Origin: FEN-727 sp036508635
GTDB taxonomy: Bacteria; Actinomycetota; Geothermincolia; Fen-727; Anoxymicrobiaceae
Assembly: GCA_036508635.1 (NCBI GenBank)
Contig: DATCGY010000260.1
Coordinates: 1-23,087 of the forward strand
Reading direction: 5' to 3'
Length of the DNA: 23,087 nt
How positions within the stretch are numbered: position 1 is the first letter of the stretch; each line of letters opens with the position of its first letter. Under the pieces are notes generated by a model. It had not been told where the DNA came from, made no database searches, and saw nothing but the letters and a program-made list of their open reading frames with translations. Positions 7,035 through 14,718 of this stretch are shown one piece after another. The position numbers and the translations under genes were made by a program.

Positions 7035-8540
7035 CTACCTGAGGACTTTGTTGATGGCGTTCAGGTATGCCCTGGCGGCGGCTTCGACGATGTCAGTCGA
7101 TACGCCGCGGCCAACGACTCGCCGCCCTTCGACGTCGAGCTGGATCGTCACATCACCCAGTGAGTCGAGCCCCTCGGTAATGGCCTCGACGGTGAACGAG
7201 TATAGCTTGGCGTCGATATGCAGCGCCTCGCGTATGGCCTTGCAGGTCGCGTCAACCATCCCGTCTCCGATGGCGCGCTCGGTTATGCGCTCTTCGTCGC
7301 GCTCCAGGGTTACCGTGGCGCTCGGCGGTGCTTCCCTGCCCCCGCTGTGGACCTCGTAGGCCGTCAGCTTCCACTGCTGGCCTTCGGTCCTTATATAGTC
7401 CAGCGCTACGGCCTCGATGTCTACGCCGGAAAGCGAGCCTTTTTTGTCGGCAAGCTCCTTGAAGCGCTTGAACGCCTGGTTGAGCTCCTCGTCTCCGAGG
7501 AAGTATCCAAGCCTCTCGAGCTGCTCTTTGAGCGCGTGCCTGCCGGAATGCTTACCCAACACGATATCGGACTCGACAAGCCCGACGCTGGTCGCGTCCA
7601 TTATCTCGTACGTCGTCCGCTCCTTCAGGACGCCGTCCTGGTGGATGCCGGACTCGTGGGCGAAAGCGTTGCGGCCGACTATCGCCTTGTTCGGCTGAAC
7701 AGGGTAGCCGGTGAGCAGGCTTACCAGGCGGCTGGTCCGGCTTATCTCCCGCGAGTTTATCGCGGTTGTCACGCGCAACCTGTCATGCCTGACCTTGAGG
7801 GTCATCACCATCTCCTCGAGGCTCGCATTTCCGGCACGCTCGCCGAGCCCGTTGATGGCGCACTCCACCTGCCTCGCACCGACCTCCACCGCTGACAGCG
7901 AATTGGCCACCGCGAGCCCGAGATCGTTGTGGCAGTGGACGCTTATGACCACGTCTTCGATTCCGGGCACGTTCTCGAGGATGCCCCCTATCAGTTCCGC
8001 GAACTCGTCGGGTATCGCGTACCCGACCGTGTCCGGGATATTGAGCGTCCCCGCGCCGTTCCTGATAGCCGCAGCCAGCACCGCATAGAGGAACCCCGGG
8101 TCGCTGCGGGTCGCGTCCATGGGTGAGAACTCCACGTCCCGGCAGTACCCCCTGGCCTGCGCGACCGCTTCGCCGGCCATCTCGAGGACCTGCTCCCGGG
8201 TCTTGCGGAGCTGGTGCTCGAGGTGTATGTCGGATGTGCTGATGAACGTGTGTATCCGGGGCCGCTCGGCACCATTGACCGCCTCCCAGGCCCTGTCTAT
8301 ATCCCCGGGGACGGCACGCGCGAGCGCGCAGACGACCGACTCGGTGATCCTCCCGGATATCTGTCTGACGGCATCGAAGTCCCCCTGGCTTGTCGCCGGG
8401 AAACCGGCTTCGATTATATCTACACCGAGGCGCTGTAACTGCTCCGCGATCTCCAGCTTCTCCCGGACTCCAAGGCTTATGCCCGGAGACTGCTCTCCGT
8501 CACGGAGCGTCGTATCGAATATGTATACGCGGTCCTCCAT
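7035..8540 (-). CDS. leuA: 2-isopropylmalate synthase
   Basis: A 501-residue enzyme that condenses acetyl-CoA with 2-oxoisovalerate, the committed step of leucine synthesis. Seen: FDTTLRDGEQSPGISL with metal ligand Asp9, ERPRIHTFISTSDIHLEHQL (92-111), VEFSPMDATRSD, the HxH metal site His202/His204 in SVHCHNDLGLAVAN, INGLGERAGNAS, and a C-terminal LeuA dimerisation/regulatory domain over about residues 365-500. That domain normally binds leucine, so feedback inhibition is likely. The length matches the bacterial short LeuA1 group. The ATG at 8540 is 12 bases after the serA stop; the ribosome site AGGAG overlaps that stop codon, so translation probably continues from serA. The motif set separates it clearly from CimA at 1459-3036. 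Confidence 0.95.
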   Translation of the reverse strand: MEDRVYIFDTTLRDGEQSPGISLGVREKLEIAEQLQRLGVDIIEAGFPATSQGDFDAVRQISGRITESVVCALARAVPGDIDRAWEAVNGAERPRIHTFISTSDIHLEHQLRKTREQVLEMAGEAVAQARGYCRDVEFSPMDATRSDPGFLYAVLAAAIRNGAGTLNIPDTVGYAIPDEFAELIGGILENVPGIEDVVISVHCHNDLGLAVANSLSAVEVGARQVECAINGLGERAGNASLEEMVMTLKVRHDRLRVTTAINSREISRTSRLVSLLTGYPVQPNKAIVGRNAFAHESGIHQDGVLKERTTYEIMDATSVGLVESDIVLGKHSGRHALKEQLERLGYFLGDEELNQAFKRFKELADKKGSLSGVDIEAVALDYIRTEGQQWKLTAYEVHSGGREAPPSATVTLERDEERITERAIGDGMVDATCKAIREALHIDAKLYSFTVEAITEGLDSLGDVTIQLDVEGRRVVGRGVSTDIVEAAARAYLNAINKVLR

Positions 8541-8552
8541 CGCCCACAGCTC

Positions 8553-10148
8553 CTAAAGTACTATGAACATGGCCTTGTTTATCCCGGGCTCGGATGCAAG
8601 CTCCTCGATGATCTCGGGGGTCAGCGGTGAGTCGAGGTTGAGCCCCATGCCGGCCTCGCCCTCGATGGTACGCCTGCCTACCTGAAGCCCGGCGATGTTG
8701 ATGCCGTTTTTGCCAATGACGGTTCCGACCTTGCCGATCATCCCGGGGCGATCCAGGAAGCTCACGAGAGCCATGTACTTGCTGGGCACGATATCGATGT
8801 CGAAATCGAGGACGTTCACGAACATCTCCTGCCCGGTGCCTACCAGGGTCGCGCCGGCGGTTATCCCGGTCGTGTCGTCCTTGGCGGTCACCATCAGCAG
8901 GTTCACGTAATCTCGCGACTGGCGGCTTTTGCTCTCCTTGACCTTGATTCCCCGCTCGTCGGCGAATATCGGAGCGTTGACGTACGTCACAGTATCCATA
9001 GAGATGTTTTCGAAAAACCCCTTGAGGAAAGCGACGGTCAATAGCGACGTATCGTATTCGCTTATCTCCCCTAGTATCTCAATATCGATCTCGCTGACCG
9101 AGCCCCGCATTAGGTTCGCGAAGAGCATCCCCAGCTTTTCGCACAGCGGCATGTAAGGCCTGAGCGTCTCTACGACCTCTTTGTGCGGCATCGATATGTT
9201 TACCGCACCGCTCACGAAGCCACCGGTCAGACCGGCGATGACCTGGTCGGCTATTGCGACACCGGCCTTGTACTGCGCCTCGGTCGTGCTGGCGCCGAGG
9301 TGGGGTGTCACGACGACTTCTTCCATTTTGCACAGCAGGCTGCCCTCTGGAGGCTCGTTCTCGAAGACATCGATAGCCGCGCCGGCGACTTTTCCGTCCT
9401 TGATCGCCTGTGCGAGCGCTGCCTCGTCAATGACGCCGCCGCGCGAGACGTTGATTATCCGGACGCCCTTTTTCACCATGTCGAACTGTGGCGCACCCAG
9501 CATGTGGAAGGTGTCCTTGGTGCGAGGCACGTGAAGGGTTATGAAGTCCGCCTGCTTGAGTACGTCGTCCACGGTCGAGAGCATCTCCACGCCCAGATGC
9601 TTCGCCTTCTGTGGGGATATGAACGGGTCGAACCCGATCAGCTTCATCCCAAACACTGACGCCCTCTCGGCGACCAGCGCACCGATGCGTCCTATCCCTA
9701 TGATGCCGAGGGTCTTGCCGCAGAGCTCGACGCCCTGGTAGTCGGAGCGGTTCCACTCTCCCCTTTCCAGTGATGCGCAAGCGGCGGGGATCTTCCTGGC
9801 GACGGCCATGAGCATCGCCATGGTGTGCTCGGCCGCGGAGATTATGTTGCTCTCCGGCACGTTCGCGACCATGACGCCTTTCCTGGTGGCGGCATCAAGA
9901 TCGATGTTGTCTACGCCGATGCCGGCGCGCCCGATGATCTTGAGATTCTTACCTTTTTCGATCACCTCGGCGTCAGCCTTCGTCCCGCTGCGCACGACGA
10001 GCGCGTCGTATTTGCCTATCTCGGCGAGCAGGTCTTCGCGTGGCATCTTGTCGTAGGCGTCAGTATCGAACATCTCCTTGAGCTTCTCTACGCCCTCCGG
10101 AGATATCTTCTCGGCAACCAGTACCTTGAAGTCATATTTTTCTGCCAT
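8553..10148 (-). CDS. serA: D-3-phosphoglycerate dehydrogenase
   Basis: A 531-residue NAD-dependent enzyme that oxidises 3-phosphoglycerate to 3-phosphohydroxypyruvate, the first step of serine synthesis. Seen: the nucleotide-binding GIGRIG (151-156) with Asp174 as likely ribose ligand, catalytic Arg236, Glu265 and His283 (TPHLGAST), an intervening domain at about 300-450, and a C-terminal ACT domain from about residue 455 (LVSFLDRPGMIGKVGTVIG). This is the long, ACT-containing type, usually sensitive to serine. ATG at 10148 is chosen because GGAG lies five bases upstream and MAEKYDFKVLV begins the conserved domain; an in-frame ATG at 10208 would add 20 residues of no family similarity. It sits between a class V aminotransferase and leuA, linking serine and branched-chain synthesis in one gene run. 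Confidence 0.95.
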   Translation of the reverse strand: MAEKYDFKVLVAEKISPEGVEKLKEMFDTDAYDKMPREDLLAEIGKYDALVVRSGTKADAEVIEKGKNLKIIGRAGIGVDNIDLDAATRKGVMVANVPESNIISAAEHTMAMLMAVARKIPAACASLERGEWNRSDYQGVELCGKTLGIIGIGRIGALVAERASVFGMKLIGFDPFISPQKAKHLGVEMLSTVDDVLKQADFITLHVPRTKDTFHMLGAPQFDMVKKGVRIINVSRGGVIDEAALAQAIKDGKVAGAAIDVFENEPPEGSLLCKMEEVVVTPHLGASTTEAQYKAGVAIADQVIAGLTGGFVSGAVNISMPHKEVVETLRPYMPLCEKLGMLFANLMRGSVSEIDIEILGEISEYDTSLLTVAFLKGFFENISMDTVTYVNAPIFADERGIKVKESKSRQSRDYVNLLMVTAKDDTTGITAGATLVGTGQEMFVNVLDFDIDIVPSKYMALVSFLDRPGMIGKVGTVIGKNGINIAGLQVGRRTIEGEAGMGLNLDSPLTPEIIEELASEPGINKAMFIVL

Positions 10149-10289
10149 AGCATCTCCAGTTTTCTTCGGAGCGGGTCGTTCGCCCGCCAGCATGAGCCGG
10201 GCCCGCAATTCAAGTCGTCTTGCCGGACGTTATTCACTGTGATGCCCCGGCGCCCTGGTGGACGCTGAGCATTTCACACCGCAACTCGA
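10149..10289 (-). promoter_or_regulatory. Spacer upstream of serA with shared motif and hairpin
   Basis: A 141-base gap between the class V aminotransferase and serA. At 10197-10208 the plus strand reads CCGGGCCCGCAA, an exact 12-base match, in opposite orientation, to one of the two motif copies in the leuA-leuC spacer and one transition away from the other. A short stem, GCGGG/CCCGC (10171-10175 with 10183-10187), lies just ahead of the serA ribosome site. No U-tract follows it. A regulatory function is plausible but not shown. Confidence 0.42.
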
Positions 10290-11435
10290 TCACATACCCG
10301 CGAGCACATTGAGCGCCGCGGTCACTCCGGCGCCTATCACCACAGGGTAACCGAGCTTCTTGAGCGCTAGCTCGAGCCCGGCAAGCTGGCTTGTTATATC
10401 GAACTGGTCGAAATAGCCGACGTGACCGAGCCTGAAGATCTTGCCCTTCAGTTTGCCCTGGCCGCCAGCGATGAACATGCCGAAATCGTTTCGCATCGCC
10501 TTGACGATGTCGCCTCCCCTTATTCCCTCGGGAGCCCACACCGATGTGGTCACGAACGCGCGGGACCGGTCGGTCGCCACAAACTCGAGCCCGAGCGCCT
10601 CGACTGCCGCCTGTGTCGCCTTTGCGAACAGCTCGTGCCTGGCGAACACATTCTCGAGTCCCTCGTCCTTTATCATCGACATCGCCACGTCGAGTGCTTG
10701 TATGAGCGTTATAGCCGGTGTGTACGGTGTCTCGGGCGGGGTCTTGGACTGTGACGCCTTCGCCGCCTTGAAGCAGAAGTAATAGCGCGGCAGCGTCGCG
10801 GTATCTACCGCTTTCCACGCCTTTTCGCTTACTGCCACAAAGGCGAGGCCGGGAGGTATCATGAGCGCTTTCTGGGAGCCGCCCACTGCCAGGTCCACGC
10901 CCCACTCGTCCGTCTTGAGGTCTACGGCTCCGAGGCCGCTGATCGCATCCACCAGGAACAGGGCGTCCGTCCGGGCGACTATCTTGGCGAATGCCTCGAC
11001 GTCGTTCACAACGCCGGTCGAGGTCTCGCTCTGCGTAAGGAACACACCCCTGGTGTCGGGGTTTTCCTCGAGCGCCTTCTCGAGGGCGGCCGGGTCGGCG
11101 TTCTCGCCCCACTCATGCTCTATTGCAATGCAGTTCAGCCCGAAGCAGTTGCTTATCTCTACAAGGCGCTCGCCGAACTTGCCGCCGGCGAACGCGATGA
11201 CCTTGTCCCCGGCGGAGAAGCAGTTCGCGATGGCGCCTTCCATCGCTCCCGTACCGCTCGACGTGAACATGATTACGTCGTTCTCGGTCTGGTATACGTA
11301 CTTCAGGCCATTCAGCACGCGGTCGAGATACTCGCCGAAATCAGGCGAGCGGTGATGTACCATCTTGACCTGGGCAATGCCAACCTCCGGCGGCACGGGG
11401 CTGGGCCCCGGTGTAAATATGTAGCTTTTCTTCAC
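10290..11435 (-). CDS. Class V aminotransferase (serine-pyruvate/alanine-glyoxylate type; probable phosphoserine aminotransferase)
   Basis: A 381-residue PLP enzyme of the alanine-glyoxylate/serine-pyruvate aminotransferase family. Seen: FTPGPSPVPPEV at the N terminus, HHRSPDFGEYL, the cofactor-binding FTSSGTGAMEGAI (57-69), LVDAISGLGAVDL with Asp163, and Lys189 in VGGSQKALMIPPGLAFV as the Schiff-base lysine. The start is GTG at 11435, chosen because a full AGGAGG (11443-11448 on the plus strand) lies seven bases upstream; an in-frame ATG at 11468 would place that site inside the gene. It precedes serA directly and no separate serC-type gene is in the window. Members of this family replace SerC in some archaea and bacteria, so conversion of phosphohydroxypyruvate to phosphoserine is the favoured role. 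Serine-glyoxylate exchange remains possible. Confidence 0.88.
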   Translation of the reverse strand: MKKSYIFTPGPSPVPPEVGIAQVKMVHHRSPDFGEYLDRVLNGLKYVYQTENDVIMFTSSGTGAMEGAIANCFSAGDKVIAFAGGKFGERLVEISNCFGLNCIAIEHEWGENADPAALEKALEENPDTRGVFLTQSETSTGVVNDVEAFAKIVARTDALFLVDAISGLGAVDLKTDEWGVDLAVGGSQKALMIPPGLAFVAVSEKAWKAVDTATLPRYYFCFKAAKASQSKTPPETPYTPAITLIQALDVAMSMIKDEGLENVFARHELFAKATQAAVEALGLEFVATDRSRAFVTTSVWAPEGIRGGDIVKAMRNDFGMFIAGGQGKLKGKIFRLGHVGYFDQFDITSQLAGLELALKKLGYPVVIGAGVTAALNVLAGM

Positions 11436-11455
11436 TTCGGGTCCTCCTATGTTTA

Positions 11456-11489
11456 GCGGAAGGCGCAATTCACGGTGCGCACATTCCGC
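11456..11489 (-). other. Stem-loop between ilvC and the class V aminotransferase
   Basis: GCGGAA (11456-11461) pairs with TTCCGC (11484-11489), and inside it GCGCA pairs with TGCGC, leaving an eight-base loop and a small asymmetric internal bulge. It fills most of the 60-base spacer. No run of U follows on the minus strand, so it looks more like an mRNA-processing or stability element, or a partial attenuator, than an intrinsic terminator. Confidence 0.45.
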
Positions 11490-11495
11490 CCGGTA

Positions 11496-12488
11496 TCACT
11501 TGTTGAGCCACGACATCATAGAGCGGAGTTTCTTTCCGAGCTCCTCGAGCGGGTGCGCCGCCTCGACTTTTCGCATGGTCTCGAAAGACGCGCGGTTCGC
11601 CTGGTTTTCCAGGACCCACTCGGTCGCAAACTTTCCGGTCTGTATCTCGTCGAGGATGCGCTTCATCTCATCACGCACCTCGGCGTTAATAACCCGCGGG
11701 CCTCGCGTGATGTCTCCGTATTCGGCGGTATCGCTGACCCTTTCGCGCATTCCGCTTATGCCGTGGTGGTGTATGAGATCGACTATGAGCTTCAGCTCGT
11801 GCAAACACTCGAAATACGCCACCTCGGGTTGATACCCGGCGGCGACCAGAGTGTCGAAGCCGGCCTTGATGAGCTCTGAGGTCCCTCCGCATAAGACGGC
11901 CTGCTCACCGAACAGGTCTGTCTCCGTCTCCTCCTTGAATGTGGTCTCGAGCAAGCCCGCCCTGGTCGCGCCAAGACCGCGGGCGTAAGCCAGGCCGCGC
12001 TCGAGCGCCTTGCCCGTGAAATCCTGCTCGACGGCTATGAGCGCCGGCACACCGCCGCCCTCCTGGTAGACCTGGCGGACCATCGGCCCGGGGCCCTTGG
12101 GGGCTACCATGGCGACGTCTATGTACTCCGGCGGCCGTATCTGGTTGTAGTGGATGTTGAACCCGTGGGCGAAGAAGAGCGCATTGCCCTGCTCGAGCCC
12201 GGAGCTAATGTACTCGCGGTAGACGCTCGCCTGCTGGTCGTCGGGGATAAGCACCATGATGATATCCGACATCGCCGCGGCCTCATCGACGGGCGCAACG
12301 GTCAGGCCGGCCTCACGCGCGCGGTCCGCTGTTGGGCTGAACTCGCGAAGGCCTACAACGACTTCGAAACCGCTGTCGGAAAGGTTCAGGGCATGCGCAT
12401 GTCCCTGGCTACCATACCCGATAATCGCTATCCTCTGCCCTTTCAGAGCGTCGGGGTTCGCATCCTTGTCGTAGTACATCTTCGCCAT
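11496..12488 (-). CDS. ilvC: Ketol-acid reductoisomerase (class I)
   Basis: A 330-residue class I enzyme that isomerises and reduces 2-acetolactate or 2-aceto-2-hydroxybutyrate to the dihydroxy acids of valine/leucine and isoleucine synthesis. Seen: the Rossmann motif GYGSQGHAHALN (24-35), the cofactor loop GLREFSPT (46-53), His108 in FFAHGFNIH, PKGPGPMVRQ, and the magnesium/substrate residues Asp191, Glu195, Glu227 and Glu231 in the knotted C-terminal domain (KEETETDLFGEQ, YFECLHELK). The loop keeps Arg48, Ser51 and Thr53 where NADPH-dependent enzymes bind the 2'-phosphate, so NADPH is the likely donor. The ATG follows AGGAGG with a five-base spacer. It lies 59 bases after ilvN. Confidence 0.96.
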   Translation of the reverse strand: MAKMYYDKDANPDALKGQRIAIIGYGSQGHAHALNLSDSGFEVVVGLREFSPTADRAREAGLTVAPVDEAAAMSDIIMVLIPDDQQASVYREYISSGLEQGNALFFAHGFNIHYNQIRPPEYIDVAMVAPKGPGPMVRQVYQEGGGVPALIAVEQDFTGKALERGLAYARGLGATRAGLLETTFKEETETDLFGEQAVLCGGTSELIKAGFDTLVAAGYQPEVAYFECLHELKLIVDLIHHHGISGMRERVSDTAEYGDITRGPRVINAEVRDEMKRILDEIQTGKFATEWVLENQANRASFETMRKVEAAHPLEELGKKLRSMMSWLNK

Positions 12489-12547
12489 TTCAACCTCCTG
12501 CGTCTCGTATCCGGTTCAAGCTACCAGCCGGTTGACCCCGCCGCGCA

Positions 12548-13021
12548 TCAGCCGCGGGGTAGCGCTATCGTCCCCGTGCGCACCAGCTCCACCAGGCCGT
12601 ACGGCCTTAGCAGTTCCTCGAAGGCCGTCAGCTTGGACGCCGGTCCGGTTACCTCGATACTGATGGTCCCTTTCCCTACGTCCACAACCTTCCCTCTGAA
12701 AATATCCACTATCTCTATGACTTCGGCCCTCGTCTTGGCGTCGGCCTTGACCTTGACCATTATCATCTCGCGCTGGACGCTGTTGTCGTCCGGCAGGTCG
12801 ATGACCTTGATCACGTTTATGAGCTTGTTAAGCTGCTTGTACACCTGCTCGAGGGAGTGCTCCTCGACGTTGACTACGACGGTCATGCGGCTGACCTCGG
12901 GTTTTTCGGTCACGCCGACAGCCAGGCTGTCTATGTTGAATCCGCGCCGCGAGAAGAGCCCGGCGACCCGCGCCAGGACCCCCGGCTTGTTCTCCACCAT
13001 AACGGAAAGGGTATGCTTCAC
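12548..13021 (-). CDS. ilvN: Acetolactate synthase, small (regulatory) subunit
   Basis: A 157-residue regulatory subunit that activates the catalytic subunit and confers valine feedback inhibition. Seen: an N-terminal ACT domain beginning HTLSVMVENKPGVLARVAGL with FSRRGFNIDSLAVG, the linker VIDLPDDNSVQREMIMVKV, and a C-terminal ACT-like domain with FRGKVVDVG and IEVTGPASKLTAFEELL. Length is typical of short bacterial IlvN/IlvH. The start is GTG at 13021, two bases after the ilvB stop, with a GGGGG ribosome site formed by the last ilvB codons; conserved sequence begins exactly there. The frame is open far upstream inside ilvB, but that extension has no ACT or other similarity and is a frame shadow. 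Confidence 0.94.
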   Translation of the reverse strand: MKHTLSVMVENKPGVLARVAGLFSRRGFNIDSLAVGVTEKPEVSRMTVVVNVEEHSLEQVYKQLNKLINVIKVIDLPDDNSVQREMIMVKVKADAKTRAEVIEIVDIFRGKVVDVGKGTISIEVTGPASKLTAFEELLRPYGLVELVRTGTIALPRG

Positions 13022-13023
13022 CG

Positions 13024-14718
13024 CTAACCCCCAATCATGTCGTCGAGTGACGCCCCGGGCGCCACCATCGGGAAGACGTTCTCCTCCTGCTCGACGATGA
13101 AGTCGATGAGAACGGGGCCGTTCTTGACCTTGAAAGCCTCCTTGAGAGCCTGCTCGACCTGGTTTGCTTCGGTGACGCGCATGCCTTTCGCGCCGTACGC
13201 CTCCGCGAGCTTCACAAAGTCGGGTGACTCGCCACGGCGAAGATGCGTGTGAGAGTAGCGCTTGTTGTAAAAAAGCTCCTGCCACTGGCGCACCATGCCT
13301 AGGTAGCCGTTGTCTATTACCGCTATCGTTATCTCGACATCGTTGAGCACGGCCGTCGCAAGCTCCTGCGAGTTCATCTGGATCGAGCCGTCGCCGGCGA
13401 TATTCACGACCCGCGAGCCAGGCTTCCCGATCTTCGCTCCAATGGCGGCCGGAAGGCCGAAGCCCATCGTCCCGAGGCCTCCGGAGGATATGAACTGCCG
13501 GGGCTTCGAGCACTTGTAGAACTGCGCGGACCACATCTGGTGCTGGCCGACATCGGTCACGATGGTCGCCTTGCCATGGGTGACCCTGTATATCTCGTCC
13601 ACCACGAACTGTGGTCGCAACCCGCCGGCGGGTATGGACAGCGGGTACTCTTTCTTCCATGCCCTTATCTGCTTGTGCCACGCGCTCGTGTCCGGCGGGC
13701 CCGACTCGGCGACGTTCGCCTTGAGCACCACGAGCAGCTCCTTCAGTACTTTCTTGGCGTCTCCCACTATGGGCACGTCGACGGGAACGTTCTTGCCGAT
13801 CTCCGCCGGGTCGATATCGATATGGATTATCTTCGCGTGGGGCGCGAAAGTGTCGAGCCTCCCGGTGATGCGGTCGTCGAACCTCGCGCCGATGGCGAGG
13901 ATGAGGTCGGTCTTCATCATCACGTAGTTGGCGTACGACGTCCCGTGCATCCCCAGCATGCCAAGCGACAGCCCGTCGGTCTCGGGGAAAGCGCCCTTCG
14001 CCAGTAGCGTCGTCGTCACGGGGAAGTCGAGTAGCCTCGCGAGCTGGCGCAGCTCTTCTGACGCGCCAGCGGTTATCACACCACCGCCCGCGTATATGAC
14101 GGGTTGCTTCGCTGTCGCGATGAGCCGCGCTGCTTCCTTTATCTGCCTGTTATGGCCTTTCGTGGTAGGTCTGTAACCAGGAAGGCTCGTCAACTTGTCC
14201 GGGTACTTGAAATCGACCTGCGTACGCGAGACGTCTGACGGCATGTCTATCACGACCGCCCCGGGGCGCCCTGTCGAAGCCAGCAGGAAAGACTCCTGGA
14301 CCGTACGGGCGATATCTTCAGGGCGCGTTATCAGGTAATTGTGCTTTACGATGGGAAGCGTTATACCCGTGGTGTCGGCCTCCTGAAAGGCGTCCGTCCC
14401 GATCACGTGCGTCGCGACCTGTCCGGCTATCGCAACCAGCGGTACCGAGTCCATGTTGGCGGTAGCGATGCCCGTGACGAGGTTTGTCGCTCCCGGACCG
14501 CTGGTGGACATGCACACGCCCACTTTCCCCGTTGCGCGCGCGTAGCCGTCGGCGGCATGCGCCGCGCCCTGCTCGTGCCTCGTCAGGATGTGCCTGATCT
14601 TTGAATCGAGCAACACGTCGTAGACCGGCATTATCTGGCCACCCGGGTAGCCGAACATCACCTCGACGCCCTCTTTTTCGAGGCTCTTTATGAGTGCCTG
14701 AGCTCCAGAGATCTTCAC
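13024..14718 (-). CDS. ilvB: Acetolactate synthase, large (catalytic) subunit
   Basis: A 564-residue thiamine-diphosphate enzyme that makes 2-acetolactate from two pyruvates and 2-aceto-2-hydroxybutyrate from pyruvate and 2-oxobutyrate. Seen: FGYPGGQIMPVYD (22-34), catalytic Glu49 in RHEQGAAHAADGYAR, STSGPGATNLVTGIA, the FAD-binding middle domain with AIGARFDDRITG, and the C-terminal ThDP domain with GGLGTMGFGLPAAIGA and the metal motif GDGSIQMNSQEL followed by DNGYLGMVRQWQE. All catalytic features are present and the FAD-domain features mark it as biosynthetic AHAS rather than catabolic ALS. The ATG overlaps the ilvD stop by four bases (ATGA), and ilvN starts two bases after its stop, so ilvD, ilvB and ilvN are tightly coupled. 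Confidence 0.96.
   Translation of the reverse strand: MKISGAQALIKSLEKEGVEVMFGYPGGQIMPVYDVLLDSKIRHILTRHEQGAAHAADGYARATGKVGVCMSTSGPGATNLVTGIATANMDSVPLVAIAGQVATHVIGTDAFQEADTTGITLPIVKHNYLITRPEDIARTVQESFLLASTGRPGAVVIDMPSDVSRTQVDFKYPDKLTSLPGYRPTTKGHNRQIKEAARLIATAKQPVIYAGGGVITAGASEELRQLARLLDFPVTTTLLAKGAFPETDGLSLGMLGMHGTSYANYVMMKTDLILAIGARFDDRITGRLDTFAPHAKIIHIDIDPAEIGKNVPVDVPIVGDAKKVLKELLVVLKANVAESGPPDTSAWHKQIRAWKKEYPLSIPAGGLRPQFVVDEIYRVTHGKATIVTDVGQHQMWSAQFYKCSKPRQFISSGGLGTMGFGLPAAIGAKIGKPGSRVVNIAGDGSIQMNSQELATAVLNDVEITIAVIDNGYLGMVRQWQELFYNKRYSHTHLRRGESPDFVKLAEAYGAKGMRVTEANQVEQALKEAFKVKNGPVLIDFIVEQEENVFPMVAPGASLDDMIGG

Noticed and set aside
11456..11489. Intrinsic terminator after ilvC
   Set aside because: The stem is good but is not followed by a U-run on the transcribed strand, and the next gene begins immediately; kept only as a stem-loop.
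13022..13681. A long in-frame extension of ilvN upstream into ilvB, suggesting a fusion or longer protein
   Set aside because: The extension is low-complexity, Arg-rich sequence without similarity; the ACT domain begins exactly at the GTG two bases after the ilvB stop.
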